Shown here: positions 9,496 to 19,134 of the stretch, in pieces
Layout: every line of letters begins with the position of its first letter
Position numbering within the stretch: position 1 is the first letter of the stretch
Assembly (NCBI RefSeq): GCF_904846685.1
Contig: NZ_CAJHBQ010000002.1
Span: forward strand, 248,001 to 312,000
Length of the DNA: 64,000 bases
Reading direction: 5' to 3'
DNA from: Psychrobacter submarinus
Lineage (GTDB): Bacteria; Pseudomonadota; Gammaproteobacteria; Pseudomonadales; Moraxellaceae
Program-made: the position numbers and the translations under genes
The notes under the pieces: model-generated
The model's database searches: none
Seen by the model: the letters and a program-made list of their open reading frames with translations, nothing else
What the model was told of the DNA's origin: nothing

Positions 9496-10707
9496 TTGTT
9501 ACATGTTTGGTTAAGAGATCAGCATAGCCCACTTGCGGTCTGGCAAGCAGATGCTAAGCAGTGGCAGCTAGTCGATGACTGGCAGCAATTGCAAGAGCAT
9601 TATATTAGTTATAAAAGTGGTAATGATAAGCGGCTTTGTTTGTATTTTCCATCTAGCCATTTGCTCCAAGTAGATACTGAGCTCAGTCTTAATCAGCTCA
9701 AGCAGCTAGGCGATACTGGCAAGCAGTACTTATTTGAAGAAACGTCAATTACCCCAGTCGAGCAGCTGATGGTGCGTCAGCAGAGTTATGCCAGTCACCA
9801 TCATCTCTACGCGCTCGCAAAAGACGATAGTGACTCATGGCAACAAAGCGCAATACTGGCAGGGTTTAATATTGGAGCTTTGCTGCCTGATTTTTTATTG
9901 TTGCCGGTGCCTGAGGAAGGCGCAGGTCAGCAAGTAGTGCTGTATCAAGATAAACACACCACTTTGCTGCGGCAGTCGTTGCAGCAGGGCATGGCAGTCA
10001 GCTACTTGCCCTTAGTGGTTGAGCGCTTGCCTCATCTCAGTGAGATATGCCGAGTAAGTGCTATCGATGAGTCTGTAGCGAGTATAGAATCGCCACAGCT
10101 CTCCGCGCCGCACCTATTACTCACTCAGATTGCCGCCAAGCCTGAGCCCATAGATATACCTGATCGTCACGCTCTGAACTTCTTTACTAAGACCTCAGAC
10201 ACAAAGCTCTCTCCTTATTTGCGAGTGGCGGCTATGGTGGCGCTATCAGCATTGGTATTACAAATGGCTACCGATGGCTTACAAGCGTACCGCTATAATC
10301 AAGCAAGTGCGGCAACCCAAAGCGCTATCGGCAAACAATTTCAATCTTGGTTTCCAGAAGATCGCTTAAATTCGCGGACATTGTTACAGACGCAGATGCA
10401 AGACAAGCTGCGCACAGATAGTCAAGCCCAGTCGGCGCATATGACAATCCTAGCGCGTATATCACCTCTCATTAAGCAGTCTTCACTGACTGCGCAAAGC
10501 TTAATGATGCAGCCAAGCTCTCTTAGTTTTACGCTTATTGCGCCTAATCGCAGCAGTCTTGACGAGTTTGCTAATACGCTAGTTACTCAAGGAATAGCGG
10601 CCAGCTTATTAAGCGTTAACGGTAATGAGCAAGGCGAGTTCAGTGGGCAGATAACCGTAAATATAGCGGATAATAGCGCTGAGGCTGGCGAGTTATCTTC
10701 CTCTTAA
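9496..10707 (+). CDS. gspL: Type II secretion system protein GspL
   Basis: GspL is the inner-membrane T2SS component that recruits the GspE ATPase and pairs with GspM. The 403-aa product has an N-terminal actin-like cytoplasmic domain. A single hydrophobic segment lies at ~247-263 (LRVAAMVALSALVLQMA), followed by a periplasmic ferredoxin-like domain near the C terminus. The start codon is TTG: no in-frame ATG is near, and AAAGGA lies 8 bp upstream. gspM follows 105 bp downstream. No other gsp genes are in the window, so the system is encoded at several loci. Confidence 0.85.
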   Translation: MLHVWLRDQHSPLAVWQADAKQWQLVDDWQQLQEHYISYKSGNDKRLCLYFPSSHLLQVDTELSLNQLKQLGDTGKQYLFEETSITPVEQLMVRQQSYASHHHLYALAKDDSDSWQQSAILAGFNIGALLPDFLLLPVPEEGAGQQVVLYQDKHTTLLRQSLQQGMAVSYLPLVVERLPHLSEICRVSAIDESVASIESPQLSAPHLLLTQIAAKPEPIDIPDRHALNFFTKTSDTKLSPYLRVAAMVALSALVLQMATDGLQAYRYNQASAATQSAIGKQFQSWFPEDRLNSRTLLQTQMQDKLRTDSQAQSAHMTILARISPLIKQSSLTAQSLMMQPSSLSFTLIAPNRSSLDEFANTLVTQGIAASLLSVNGNEQGEFSGQITVNIADNSAEAGELSSS

Positions 10708-10812
10708 CCCGGCTCGTCAATGTCATGTGATCATGTGGTATGTTGCTTTTGACGATTTATAACTTATTAAATGTTTTTATAGCTTCTTAAAATTTAAGTA
10801 AAAAAAGGCTCA

Positions 10813-11415
10813 GTGATGAATAAGCCGCAGCGCCGTACTAAACCTAGCCGTACGAAAGGTAATAGTACAAGCTCTTCAAGTTCTTTAAATACGGCGACGA
10901 GTAGTCCTGCCTCTAGCAATACTTGGTCTGAGCGTTTAAGCCGTTACCAATCGACATTAGCGACACGCTGGCAAGCACTGTCTCCACGCGATCAGTTGGC
11001 CTTAGGCGTTTTATCGCTATTTTTATTAGTGTTTCTCGGCGGTTATGGCAGCTATAGTGTCAATCAAGCGGCGAAAGACAGCAAAGCGCAGTACCAGCAG
11101 CAAGTAGCCGATTATTTTTGGTTACGTGCGCAGGCGAGCAATATTGACAACAACGCGCTCAATGCCAGTACTGATGGCCAGGTCGTTGCCCCTGCCACTG
11201 CGGTTAATTCGCTGTTAACCAATGCCGGTATTGCTAATGCTCAAGTAGCGGCCGTTGGTGATACTGTGCAGTTAAGCTTTACTAACCCAAGCCAAGCGCT
11301 TATCAGTAGCGCGCTTGGTAAGCTGAGCGAGCAGGGCTGGCAGGTCACTCAGCTCAATATGCAGCAAGATATCAACACCAAGCAAATTCAAGTACAAGCC
11401 ACGCTTGCTTCTTAA
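10813..11415 (+). CDS. gspM: Type II secretion system protein GspM
   Basis: GspM is a bitopic inner-membrane protein that stabilises GspL. The 200-aa product has a cytoplasmic Ser/Thr/Lys-rich tail of ~65 residues, longer than in many GspM proteins, and the helix LSPRDQLALGVLSL. One membrane segment (LGVLSLFLLVFLGGYGSY, ~83-100) precedes a periplasmic domain ending in LSEQGWQVTQLNMQQD, the usual GspM C-terminal fold. The start is GTG at 10813 or ATG at 10816, overlapping by one codon. Position after gspL supports the call. Confidence 0.82.
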   Translation: MMNKPQRRTKPSRTKGNSTSSSSSLNTATSSPASSNTWSERLSRYQSTLATRWQALSPRDQLALGVLSLFLLVFLGGYGSYSVNQAAKDSKAQYQQQVADYFWLRAQASNIDNNALNASTDGQVVAPATAVNSLLTNAGIANAQVAAVGDTVQLSFTNPSQALISSALGKLSEQGWQVTQLNMQQDINTKQIQVQATLAS

Positions 11416-11586
11416 CGATTAGACTGGCATTCAATCTCAATCTTGAAAATCGTCTTTATAACCGCAATATTAGATAAATGAGCGCTACTGAGTATTTGAG
11501 TGTTATCATCAAATCGATAGCTCGATCTTATGGCTAGGCGCTGCAATTTGCCATCATTACCGTCAAGTGTGATAGGGATACTTATT

Positions 11587-12132
11587 ATGAGCTCACCTTC
11601 TAACCCTAATTCTGATAACTCTGATGATTTTGTATCTCGGTCAACCTTAGACAAATCAGAGTCTCGCTTTGAAAATAGCATTCATGCCCAACAGACCCAT
11701 GAGCTTACACGCTCAAGACAAGATACTGCGCTTAGTGATAAACAGCAGCGCTCACTGATCACTTATAACCATCTTACCTATCTGCTTTATGTCATTAGCT
11801 ATTTGACGGCAGGGCTGTTGTGGATTGTGCCTATCGCTATGAATTATGCTAAGCGTCACGATGCTGATGGTACTTGGTTGGCCACGCATTTTGATTGGCA
11901 AATCAAGACTTTTTGGTATAGTATCATCTGGTTTGTGATCGGTCTTATCATAACGCTAGTAGCCGTTGGCGGCTTAGGTATCAGTGTGCTAGCTGAAAGC
12001 AATAATCTTGCTATTGGCTCAGGGCTATTTACCGGATTAGGTATCTTAATTATCTTGTTTACGGTTATTTGGCATGTATATAGAATTGCCCGTGGCTGGA
12101 TTGCTTTGAGCGATAAGCGGCCTGTGCCTTGA
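11587..12132 (+). CDS. DUF4870-like small membrane protein
   Basis: A predicted inner-membrane protein of 181 aa with three hydrophobic segments: YLLYVISYLTAGLLWIVPI, a second at FWYSIIWFVIGLIITLV and a third at GLGILIILFTVIWHVYRIA. The pattern of a Tyr/His-rich first helix and the conserved HFDWQIKTFWYS stretch between helices resembles DUF4870-type proteins of unknown function. The ATG at 11587 (MSSPSNPN) is preferred over the upstream in-frame ATG at 11530, because the extra residues do not fit the hydrophilic N-terminal tail. Confidence 0.6.
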   Translation: MSSPSNPNSDNSDDFVSRSTLDKSESRFENSIHAQQTHELTRSRQDTALSDKQQRSLITYNHLTYLLYVISYLTAGLLWIVPIAMNYAKRHDADGTWLATHFDWQIKTFWYSIIWFVIGLIITLVAVGGLGISVLAESNNLAIGSGLFTGLGILIILFTVIWHVYRIARGWIALSDKRPVP

Positions 12133-12214
12133 TGGCGGTTTTGTTTGAAAATTAATGTCTGATAAATAATGTTGAACAACGCTCAGTCTATTTAGTTATA
12201 AAGTCGTTAATTGC

Positions 12215-12521
12215 TAGGGCGTGTTGAACATTCGACCATGGCACTGACAGAGACTATTTTTTAGGCGATTTGCAGATAAAAATGGTAAGTTTAGTCGTTC
12301 TAAGCGTCTATTTTTATCAATAAAGCGGCAAAAAATAGTCCTGTCCCTATTGTTGTCGTGAGGGCTGATGCTAAAATCGCCCTAGTCGTTGCGACTGTTT
12401 AATTAAAATCAGCTAGCCAATGCAATAAGCATTATCTGCAATTTTAACGACGACTAGAACACAGCTTTGATAAACTAGTAGCGATCAGCAGTGCGCATTT
12501 GTGAATGTTTAACACGCCCTA
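12215..12521. mobile_element. 307-bp MITE-like element, copy 1
   Basis: A non-coding element bounded by inverted repeats: TAGGGCGTGTTGAACATTC on the left and its complement, with one mismatch (GTTTAACACGCCCTA), on the right. A second copy at 50657-50963 differs at only four positions I could find. Both copies begin with TA and end with TA, which fits a TA target duplication around GGGCG...CGCCC. Internal complementary pieces (ACTATTTTTT/AAAAAATAGT, GCAGATAA/TTATCTGC) suggest a folded single strand. It carries no open frame and would need a transposase in trans. The 512-bp gap between the membrane protein and pyrD otherwise shows only AT-rich DNA. Confidence 0.85.
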
Positions 12522-12644
12522 ATATTTATAGCATAATATTTGCGGTTATTTTGGCTAAGCCTATAGCAAGCTGATATAATCGCAGCGCTTTATGGCAGCG
12601 TTTTGCCTTTTCTATTCACCACTTAATCAGGGTTTGTTGTCACT

Positions 12645-13703
12645 ATGTCCTACGCCTTACTTCGTCCGTTTTTATTTAAGATGGATCCTGAGCGCGCTCA
12701 TGATATGACGCTGTCTTTATTGGACAAAGCACACAAAGCCCGCACTTTAGGGTTGGTATATGGTCAGCCGATGCAGCCCACCACTTGCATGGGTCTGCAA
12801 TTTGCCAATCCGGTAGGACTAGCGGCCGGCCTCGATAAAAACGCAGATTATATCGACGCGCTAGCCGAATTAGGTTTTGGTTTTATTGAAGTTGGTACGG
12901 TGACGCCGCGGCCACAAGTCGGTAATGACAAACCGCGTTTATTTCGACTCAGACAGGCCGATGCTATTATTAACCGTATGGGGTTTAATAACCAAGGGGT
13001 TGATTACCTTATAGATAATGTCAAACGCTGCAAGTATAAGGGTAATATCGGTATCAATATCGGTAAGAATGCGAGCACGCCTGTTGAGCAAGCCGCTGAT
13101 GACTACGTGTATTGTTTAGAGCGCGTCTATCCGCATGCTTCTTATATTACGGTCAACATATCCTCTCCGAATACTGCTAATCTGCGCGATTTGCAAAGCG
13201 GTGAAGCCTTGACTCAGCTACTAGATACTATCAAGAACCGTCACAGTCAGCTGGCCACTGAATATGGTTTTTACGTGCCTTTAGTATTAAAAGTCGCTCC
13301 TGACTTAGAGCCGCTGCAGGTCGATTATATCTCGCAGCAGCTGATAGATTTTGACATTGATGGTTTGATTGCCACTAATACCACTTTGAGCCGAGTCGGG
13401 GTAGAGGACTTACGCGACGGGGATCAAGCGGGCGGTTTATCCGGTCGTCCGGTGAGCCATACGAGTACCCAAATCTTACAGCAATTCTCAGATCAGTTAG
13501 AAGGCAAAGTAGCACTGATTGGCGTGGGTGGTATCGATAGCGGCGATAAAGCCGTCAAGAAGATCAAAGCTGGCGCGGATTTAGTGCAGCTTTATACTGG
13601 CCTTATCTATCGCGGGCCTGGGCTAGTACAGTCTTGTATTCAAGCTATCGGCGGTTATTACGATGCCATTTACGATACCAGTGACAATACTACGAAAGAG
13701 TGA
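12645..13703 (+). CDS. pyrD: Dihydroorotate dehydrogenase (quinone), class 2
   Basis: This FMN enzyme oxidises dihydroorotate to orotate and passes electrons to the membrane quinone pool, the fourth step of pyrimidine synthesis. The 352-aa length and N-terminal helix ([21 protein letters not shown]) place it in class 2. Other motifs are [39 protein letters not shown], the active-site region [11 protein letters not shown] with Ser, ATNTT, GGLSGRP and GVGGIDSG. It lies 123 bp downstream of the MITE-like element, which may therefore occupy its promoter region. Identification is firm. Confidence 0.97.
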   Translation: MSYALLRPFLFKMDPERAHDMTLSLLDKAHKARTLGLVYGQPMQPTTCMGLQFANPVGLAAGLDKNADYIDALAELGFGFIEVGTVTPRPQVGNDKPRLFRLRQADAIINRMGFNNQGVDYLIDNVKRCKYKGNIGINIGKNASTPVEQAADDYVYCLERVYPHASYITVNISSPNTANLRDLQSGEALTQLLDTIKNRHSQLATEYGFYVPLVLKVAPDLEPLQVDYISQQLIDFDIDGLIATNTTLSRVGVEDLRDGDQAGGLSGRPVSHTSTQILQQFSDQLEGKVALIGVGGIDSGDKAVKKIKAGADLVQLYTGLIYRGPGLVQSCIQAIGGYYDAIYDTSDNTTKE

Positions 13704-13801
13704 TGTATAACCGTTTATTTGCCTATTTGACTGATAGAGCCAATGATAGCTGAGTATGATAATACTTTTCACCCTTTCCTTAAACGAATGAGGCCGTAGA
13801 G

Positions 13802-14299
13802 ATGAGTGGTTTAGATATTATCATTGCTATCGTGGTGCTCATTGGTTTATGGCGCGGCTTTCAGGCAGGGTTGATAAAAACGGCGGTGGGACTTATGGGC
13901 TGGTTTGTCGCTCTAATTGTCGCCACTCGTTTAGCTACGTCGATTGCCCCGCAGTTATCAAGCTTAGTTGCCAATCCGGTACTGCAGACGGCATTAGCTT
14001 TTTTGATAGTCGTGATTGTTATTTTAGCCATCATGCACTTGCTAGCGTTTATTTTCTCAAGCGCACTCAAAACGCTAAATCTTAGCGTACTCGATAAGGT
14101 GGCAGGCGGTGTATTGGGAGCAGCCAAAAACACCTTAATGGTGTTGGTAGTACTTAGTATTAGCGCGCCTTTATTGGTACAGCTGCCGCAGTGGCAGACC
14201 TCAGTGCTTGCCCCTGAGCTGATGCCTTATGCACCAATGGGTAAAGAGCTAGCTACCGATATGCTAGGTATGGCTTGGGGACAGATTAACCAATCATAA
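13802..14299 (+). CDS. cvpA: CvpA family membrane protein
   Basis: CvpA is an inner-membrane protein required for colicin V production in E. coli and linked elsewhere to envelope stress. The 165-aa product has four hydrophobic segments starting with LDIIIAIVVLIGLWRGFQAGLIKTAVG, whose GxxxG-like start is the family signature. Next come LVANPVLQTALAFLIVVIV and VAGGVLGAAKNTLMVLVVL. As in E. coli it precedes purF on the same strand, although here 370 bp separate the two. Confidence 0.9.
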   Translation: MSGLDIIIAIVVLIGLWRGFQAGLIKTAVGLMGWFVALIVATRLATSIAPQLSSLVANPVLQTALAFLIVVIVILAIMHLLAFIFSSALKTLNLSVLDKVAGGVLGAAKNTLMVLVVLSISAPLLVQLPQWQTSVLAPELMPYAPMGKELATDMLGMAWGQINQS

Positions 14300-14669
14300 T
14301 AGCTCTGAGCCGACGATGATATTTATTTACTCTTATTGGTTTTTCTATAAGGTTAGAGCATGTAAGCTATCTAGGCTTTGGCATAGTAGTGTTATAAAAT
14401 AAAAAAAGTTTTCTTATAGAACTGCGTCATCAGGATTATGCTATCAGAGTGATGTTATTACCGTAGTATTCGCTCTTTAAATATAGACGCATCGATATTG
14501 TATATCAGTTGCATTGTTTCTAAATTTTCAAGTTTCTGACTTTTCAAGTTTCTAAATTTCTAGCTAATACGAATTCATTGCTATCAGAATTCATTAGTGC
14601 CAAACCGCTAGTATGAATAAACGCTATACCTTCTCGTTACTAATCTTTGCTCTAAAATAGGACATAACT
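14300..14669. other. Gap between cvpA and purF
   Basis: The 370 bp hold no open frame of note. Around 14518-14562 a T-rich imperfect duplication is visible (TTTTCAAGTTTCT occurs twice). The purF promoter probably lies here, but I cannot single out one site. Confidence 0.4.
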
Positions 14670-16205
14670 ATGTGTGGAGTCGTTGGGGTTGCAGCTCATG
14701 AGCCCGTTAACCAAATTCTTTATGATGGCTTGACTATGCTTCAGCATCGCGGTCAGGATGCAGCCGGTATTGTTACCTTGCAAGATGGGCGTCTGTACCT
14801 GCGAAAAGAAAACGGTATGGTGCGCGATGTGTTTATGAACCGCCATATGATCAAGCTAGTCGGTAAGTTTGGTATCGGTCATGTGCGCTATCCGACTGCT
14901 GGCACCTCTAGCAGTGCTGAGGCGCAGCCGTTCTATGTCAACTCGCCTTATGGTATTACCTTGGCGCATAACGGTAACTTGACCAATGCGGAAACCTTAG
15001 CCAAAGAGCTATATATCGAGGATCGTCGTCATCTCAATACCGATTCAGATTCTGAGGTGTTACTTAACGTGCTCGCCCATGAAATGCAGAACTTAGGCAA
15101 GACGAATCCTAACGCTGATGATATTTTTGAAGCGGTAAAAGCGGTCTATCATCGCTGTGAAGGTGCGTATGGCGTAGTGGCTTTGATTACCGGTCACGGT
15201 TTATTAGCTTTTCGTGATCCTAATGGCATCCGTCCACTGGTCTTCGGTGAGCGCTTGGCGGCTAATGGCGGTACAGAATATATGGTGGCCTCAGAATCAG
15301 TGGCGCTAACAGGCTCAGGGTTTACGATTATTCGTGATGTCAAACCCGGCGAGGCGATATTTATCGATTTAGACCATAACTTGCACACTCATCAGTGCGT
15401 TGAGCAGCAAGAGTATACGCCTTGTATCTTTGAGTACGTCTATTTTGCGCGTCCAGATTCGATTATGGATAATATCTCAGTCTATAAGTCGCGTCTGCGT
15501 ATGGGCGAAAAACTAGGCGATAAAATCTTGGCCGAGTGGGGCGATGATCATGATATCGATGTGGTCATTCCTATTCCCGATACGTCGCGCACCTCAGCGA
15601 TGGAGCTGGCGCTGAAGATGAATATCAAATATCGCGAAGGCTTTATGAAGAACCGTTATATCGGACGCACCTTTATTATGCCAGGCCAGCAGCAACGCAA
15701 AAAATCAGTACGGCAAAAGCTCAGTGCCGTGCCGCTAGAGTTTAAAGGCAAAAACGTCTTGCTAGTGGATGACTCTATTGTACGCGGCACTACTTGTCAT
15801 GAGATTATCCAAATGGCGCGTGATGCGGGCGCGCGTAAAGTCTTCTTTGCTAGTGCAGCGCCGCCAGTCAAGTACCCTAATGTCTATGGTATCGATATGC
15901 CAGTACGTAGCGAGCTGATCGCTTCGGGACACAGTGTTGAAGAAGTGCGTAAGATTATCGGCGCGGATCGTCTGATATTCCAAGATTTAGATGACTTGAT
16001 TGATGCGGTAAAAGACACTAAGCATAGTAAAGTGGAAGGCTTTGATTGTGCGGTATTTAATGGCTGCTATATCACTGGACAAATCAATGAAGCTTATCTT
16101 GATCATCTGCAGGCTCAGCGTAATGATACGGCTAAGACTGGCAAGAAAGGCGTACAAATTGTTGCTGATACGCCAGTCGATATGATGGGTATTGAAGAGA
16201 TATAA
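14670..16205 (+). CDS. purF: Amidophosphoribosyltransferase
   Basis: PurF transfers glutamine-derived ammonia to PRPP, the first committed step of purine synthesis. The N-terminal nucleophile Cys2 follows the initiator ([15 protein letters not shown]), and the class-II glutaminase domain shows RGQDAAGI and HNGNLTNA. The phosphoribosyltransferase domain carries the PRPP loop [13 protein letters not shown] near residues 366-378. The product is 511 aa, the usual size. There is no propeptide, as expected for the E. coli-type rather than the Bacillus-type enzyme. A strong terminator follows. Confidence 0.97.
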   Translation: MCGVVGVAAHEPVNQILYDGLTMLQHRGQDAAGIVTLQDGRLYLRKENGMVRDVFMNRHMIKLVGKFGIGHVRYPTAGTSSSAEAQPFYVNSPYGITLAHNGNLTNAETLAKELYIEDRRHLNTDSDSEVLLNVLAHEMQNLGKTNPNADDIFEAVKAVYHRCEGAYGVVALITGHGLLAFRDPNGIRPLVFGERLAANGGTEYMVASESVALTGSGFTIIRDVKPGEAIFIDLDHNLHTHQCVEQQEYTPCIFEYVYFARPDSIMDNISVYKSRLRMGEKLGDKILAEWGDDHDIDVVIPIPDTSRTSAMELALKMNIKYREGFMKNRYIGRTFIMPGQQQRKKSVRQKLSAVPLEFKGKNVLLVDDSIVRGTTCHEIIQMARDAGARKVFFASAAPPVKYPNVYGIDMPVRSELIASGHSVEEVRKIIGADRLIFQDLDDLIDAVKDTKHSKVEGFDCAVFNGCYITGQINEAYLDHLQAQRNDTAKTGKKGVQIVADTPVDMMGIEEI

Positions 16206-16242
16206 TTCTTATCTTGATATCATCATTGTTAGTTATCGAATT

Positions 16243-16283
16243 AAAAAGAGCTTCTCTATGTTAAGTAGAGACGCTCTTTTTTT
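16243..16283 (+). terminator. Rho-independent terminator of purF
   Basis: AAAGAGC pairs with GCTCTTT, and an inner TCTCTA/TAGAGA stem extends it. A run of seven T closes the hairpin. It ends 78 bp after the purF stop. Confidence 0.85.
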
Positions 16284-16299
16284 ATGCCGATATTTAATT

Positions 16300-16334
16300 G
16301 TTCAGTGTTCAGTGTTCAGTGTTCGGTGTTCGGT
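16300..16334. repeat. 7-bp tandem repeat, five copies
   Basis: Three units of GTTCAGT are followed by two of GTTCGGT, directly after the purF terminator and before the end of azlD. The step from A to G in the last two units suggests local duplication after a point change. Confidence 0.9.
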
Positions 16335-16360
16335 GTTTGATTGTGCGCTTTCAGTAGGTT

Positions 16361-16720
16361 TTAACTTAAGAGCTGAGCAAATACCCAAAGCAGACCATTT
16401 AAAGTCGCTATACCGACGATCATACTCACTAGTAGCTGCTTGCTAAAATGATAAACTAAAAATACCAGTGCTAATGCACCAATCTGAGCTAACAATAGAT
16501 GCACCTCAGGACTGGCTAAACTATGGCTCAGCGATAAGTCTTGATAAGCCAAGCTAGTCAAAATAAGCAGCACCATCACTGATAAAGGTAAGCTTTCATT
16601 AAGCCTGTGGAGCCAAGGCGTGTCTAGTATTTTTTTGGGAATTAAGGCAGGGATAGCTCTAGTGACAAAAGTCACCGCTGCCATAGCGAGAGTAGCTATA
16701 ATTAGATATTGACTAGTCAT
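16361..16720 (-). CDS. azlD: AzlD family branched-chain amino acid exporter subunit
   Basis: The small partner of AzlC-type exporters for branched-chain amino acids (BrnFE/YgaZH-like). The 119-aa product has four hydrophobic helices, starting with YLIIATLAMAAVTFVTRAIP. The family motif follows in the loop (FVTRAIPALIPKKILDTPW) and helix 2 starts at LPLSVMVLLILTSLAY. Its start overlaps the end of azlC by 8 bp, which implies translational coupling. Confidence 0.82.
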   Translation of the reverse strand: MTSQYLIIATLAMAAVTFVTRAIPALIPKKILDTPWLHRLNESLPLSVMVLLILTSLAYQDLSLSHSLASPEVHLLLAQIGALALVFLVYHFSKQLLVSMIVGIATLNGLLWVFAQLLS

Positions 16721-17477
16721 CAGAGTGGTCTCCTGTAACAGAGTACTGCAGCCAAAATCCGCGCGCTAAAATCAGCAGCATACAAAAGCTAATAGCGACT
16801 AATAATAGCCAGTCACTAGTGAACAAGGAAGCCAGTATCAGACCAATGACAGCGATAGCGATAGGAAATAGCCGCTTCACATTTTGAAACTGCTCATAAG
16901 CTAATATGGCAAACAAACAGACTAAGGCGAAATCTAAATGCGGCACTAAGTCGTTGAGAGCGCTACCTATCATCACCCCAATCAGAGACGCCGCCACCCA
17001 CCAGCTTTGATTAAATAGACTGATAGGCAGTATTAACGCTTGTCGCTCCTCAGCAGGCAGGCTAGTCATTACCGAAAAGGTCTCATCGGTTAGCGCAAAT
17101 AAGCAATAGGTCTTAGCCAGCTTTTGGGTGGGCATAGATTGCAATAATGGCATAGCATAAAAGACATGACGCAAGTTAATCGCAGCAATATTGGTTGCGA
17201 TACTACCCACAGGCAGACCGGCGCTTAGCATGGGCAAGCACGCATACTGCGCTGCGCCTGCATAGAGAAATAAACTCAGCATCAAAGTTGCCCAAATAGG
17301 AATGCCAGCGACTTGAGCAAGAACGCCAAAGGCAATACCAGCAGGCAAATAGCCCATTGCCACAGCTAAGCTTTTTTTGAAGCCATCAGCCCACCGATAG
17401 GAGGCCTGTGTTTGTTGTTTGGAATAAGAAATGGTCACGTGAGGTCCTGAGATTTTCGATGTTGTTATATGTGACAT
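16713..17477 (-). CDS. azlC: AzlC family branched-chain amino acid exporter, large subunit
   Basis: The large membrane subunit of an AzlCD/BrnF-type exporter. The 254-aa product begins with a hydrophilic tail of ~32 residues, then the conserved FKKSLAVAMGYLPAGIAFGVLA. LYAGAAQYACLPML and INLRHVFYAMPLL follow, both hallmarks of the family, with about seven hydrophobic helices in all. It overlaps azlD by 8 bp. The transported substrate is inferred from the family; sequence alone does not define it. Confidence 0.85.
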   Translation of the reverse strand: MSHITTSKISGPHVTISYSKQQTQASYRWADGFKKSLAVAMGYLPAGIAFGVLAQVAGIPIWATLMLSLFLYAGAAQYACLPMLSAGLPVGSIATNIAAINLRHVFYAMPLLQSMPTQKLAKTYCLFALTDETFSVMTSLPAEERQALILPISLFNQSWWVAASLIGVMIGSALNDLVPHLDFALVCLFAILAYEQFQNVKRLFPIAIAVIGLILASLFTSDWLLLVAISFCMLLILARGFWLQYSVTGDHSDD

Positions 17478-17538
17478 CCAGCTTTTATTTTTAGGATTTA
17501 GCGCTTGTAGTCACGTTTTATTTAAATTTATTCTAGTT

Positions 17539-18975
17539 TTATTGAGGTTGTAGCTTGTCGTAATTGCCTGTCAGGTAAGCACGATATAAAAACGCGCCAA
17601 GAATCACTAGTCTTAGGGCTAATAGGCACCAAACGCTGAGCCAAATCCCTGTCATATCGTAGCGCTCATAAAGTAGCCAGCTGATAGGAAAGAAGACCAC
17701 GGCTAATAGCAGGGCCGCATTTCGAATGACACTACCGGCAGTGAGACCGAAAAATATACCATCGAGCCAGTACGCGCCTACGCCTATCAGCGGCAGTAGT
17801 ATCGCATAATTCTGATATTGGCGGGTAAGGGTGAGCACCGGTTCGATATTGGTCATTGTCTGCAAGTATGTCGGCATTGCTAGGAACCAAAGCAGACTTA
17901 AGAGCAGTGCCAAAGCGTAGCTGACAACCCCAGTACGCTTGACAATAATAGCAAAGCGTCGCCAGTCTCGTCGCCCTGCGGCCTGTCCTGCAAGTGTCTC
18001 TGCTGACACCGCTACGCCATCTAAAGCAAAGGCTGAAATACTGAGAACTTGCAGAAGAATAGCGTTAGCGGCCAAAACTAAGTCGCCACTTTGTGCTGAC
18101 AATCTTGTGACCCAAGCAAAGCTCAAAGTCAGAATAAGGGTGCGAATAAAAATATCTTTATTTAAAGAAAATAGCCTAAGCATCTTTGAGCGCGTAAAAT
18201 ACTCAGCGTCAGTACTAAATAGAGCTGACCACGACAGTTGTAAATGCTGGCGACTTAGCCAAAGTGCTAGCCCCACTCCTGACCAAAAGGCGATAGTAGT
18301 CCCTAAAGCAACACCGACTAATCCCAGCCCCATACCATACACAAAAAACAACGTCAGTATAATGTTTAATAGCGCAATAAAACCTTGCTGATAGAGCATG
18401 TAACGCGTCTTACCTTGCCCTGCGAACCAGCCAATAAAAGCAAAATTCATCAGCTCAGCGATAACGCCCCAGAAGCGCACGTCTAAGTAAGTTTGGGCAG
18501 CGACGCCACTAGCAGGATTCGCCGACAATGCTTGCAAACCGTATTCGATCAGCCAAGGTTTTGCTAAGAGTAATAGCGCCCCGATGATAAAGGCGAGTAC
18601 TAAAGCGCGCTGCAAAATAGAGAGTAGGGCCGAGGCCATTTGCTCTGAGCCTGAGCGGTTACTTGAGCCATTATCAGTTGTATCCTCAGCTGCCGCACTG
18701 GCACTGGCACTGAGCTGACCCAGAGCCTGAGCCGATAATCCAGAGGAGGCGTACTGCAAAAAGTTAAAACTGACTAATAATAGCGATAAAAGCTGGATTG
18801 CAAGTCCCATGCCCGCAAGATTGGCCGCCGCACTCATATTACCAACGACAGCAGTATCAATCAGGCTTTGTAGCGGCATCGCTAGGTTTGCCAACATAAC
18901 AGGCACGGCGATAGAGATGATACGCCGATAGCGGGTATCGATAGGTTGGGGCGCTGCTGTTGAGGTTGTGGCCAT
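17539..18975 (-). CDS. dinF: MATE family efflux transporter (DinF-like)
   Basis: A 12-helix multidrug and toxin extrusion antiporter in the inner membrane. The N terminus IISIAVPVMLANLAMPLQSL followed by IDTAVVGN is the DinF-subfamily signature. The repeated half starts near FSLNKDIFIRTLILTLSF, and the second half shows DGVAVSAETLAGQAAGR. A hydrophilic Ser/Ala-rich loop of ~30 residues (~105-135) between helices is longer than usual. It sits between azlCD and the terminator of the secDF operon and is probably transcribed alone. Substrates cannot be read from sequence. Confidence 0.88.
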   Translation of the reverse strand: MATTSTAAPQPIDTRYRRIISIAVPVMLANLAMPLQSLIDTAVVGNMSAAANLAGMGLAIQLLSLLLVSFNFLQYASSGLSAQALGQLSASASAAAEDTTDNGSSNRSGSEQMASALLSILQRALVLAFIIGALLLLAKPWLIEYGLQALSANPASGVAAQTYLDVRFWGVIAELMNFAFIGWFAGQGKTRYMLYQQGFIALLNIILTLFFVYGMGLGLVGVALGTTIAFWSGVGLALWLSRQHLQLSWSALFSTDAEYFTRSKMLRLFSLNKDIFIRTLILTLSFAWVTRLSAQSGDLVLAANAILLQVLSISAFALDGVAVSAETLAGQAAGRRDWRRFAIIVKRTGVVSYALALLLSLLWFLAMPTYLQTMTNIEPVLTLTRQYQNYAILLPLIGVGAYWLDGIFFGLTAGSVIRNAALLLAVVFFPISWLLYERYDMTGIWLSVWCLLALRLVILGAFLYRAYLTGNYDKLQPQ

Positions 18976-19030
18976 AAAATATCGCTGTTACTGAGATAAA
19001 GGCTAAACGCTGTAATACATAATACAAAAA

Positions 19031-19073
19031 TAAAAGCACCCAACACTCATCGATAATGAGTCAGGTGCTTTTA
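19031..19073 (-). terminator. Terminator downstream of secF
   Basis: TAAAAGCACC and GGTGCTTTTA pair around an inner ACTCAT/ATGAGT stem. The T-rich arm on both strands makes a bidirectional terminator possible. On the minus strand it closes yajC-secD-secF. Confidence 0.8.
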
Positions 19074-19134
19074 TAATAACTTTTTAGCGAATAGCTATGA
19101 ATAACTATTCGCCAATTCACTTATTTACAATAAA

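Noticed and set aside
16192-16446. 84-aa plus-strand frame overlapping the end of purF
   Set aside because: It runs through the purF terminator and the 7-bp repeat array; not a gene.
17939-18391. 150-aa plus-strand frame
   Set aside because: It lies antisense inside the MATE transporter gene, has no family features and no ribosome site; it is a shadow.
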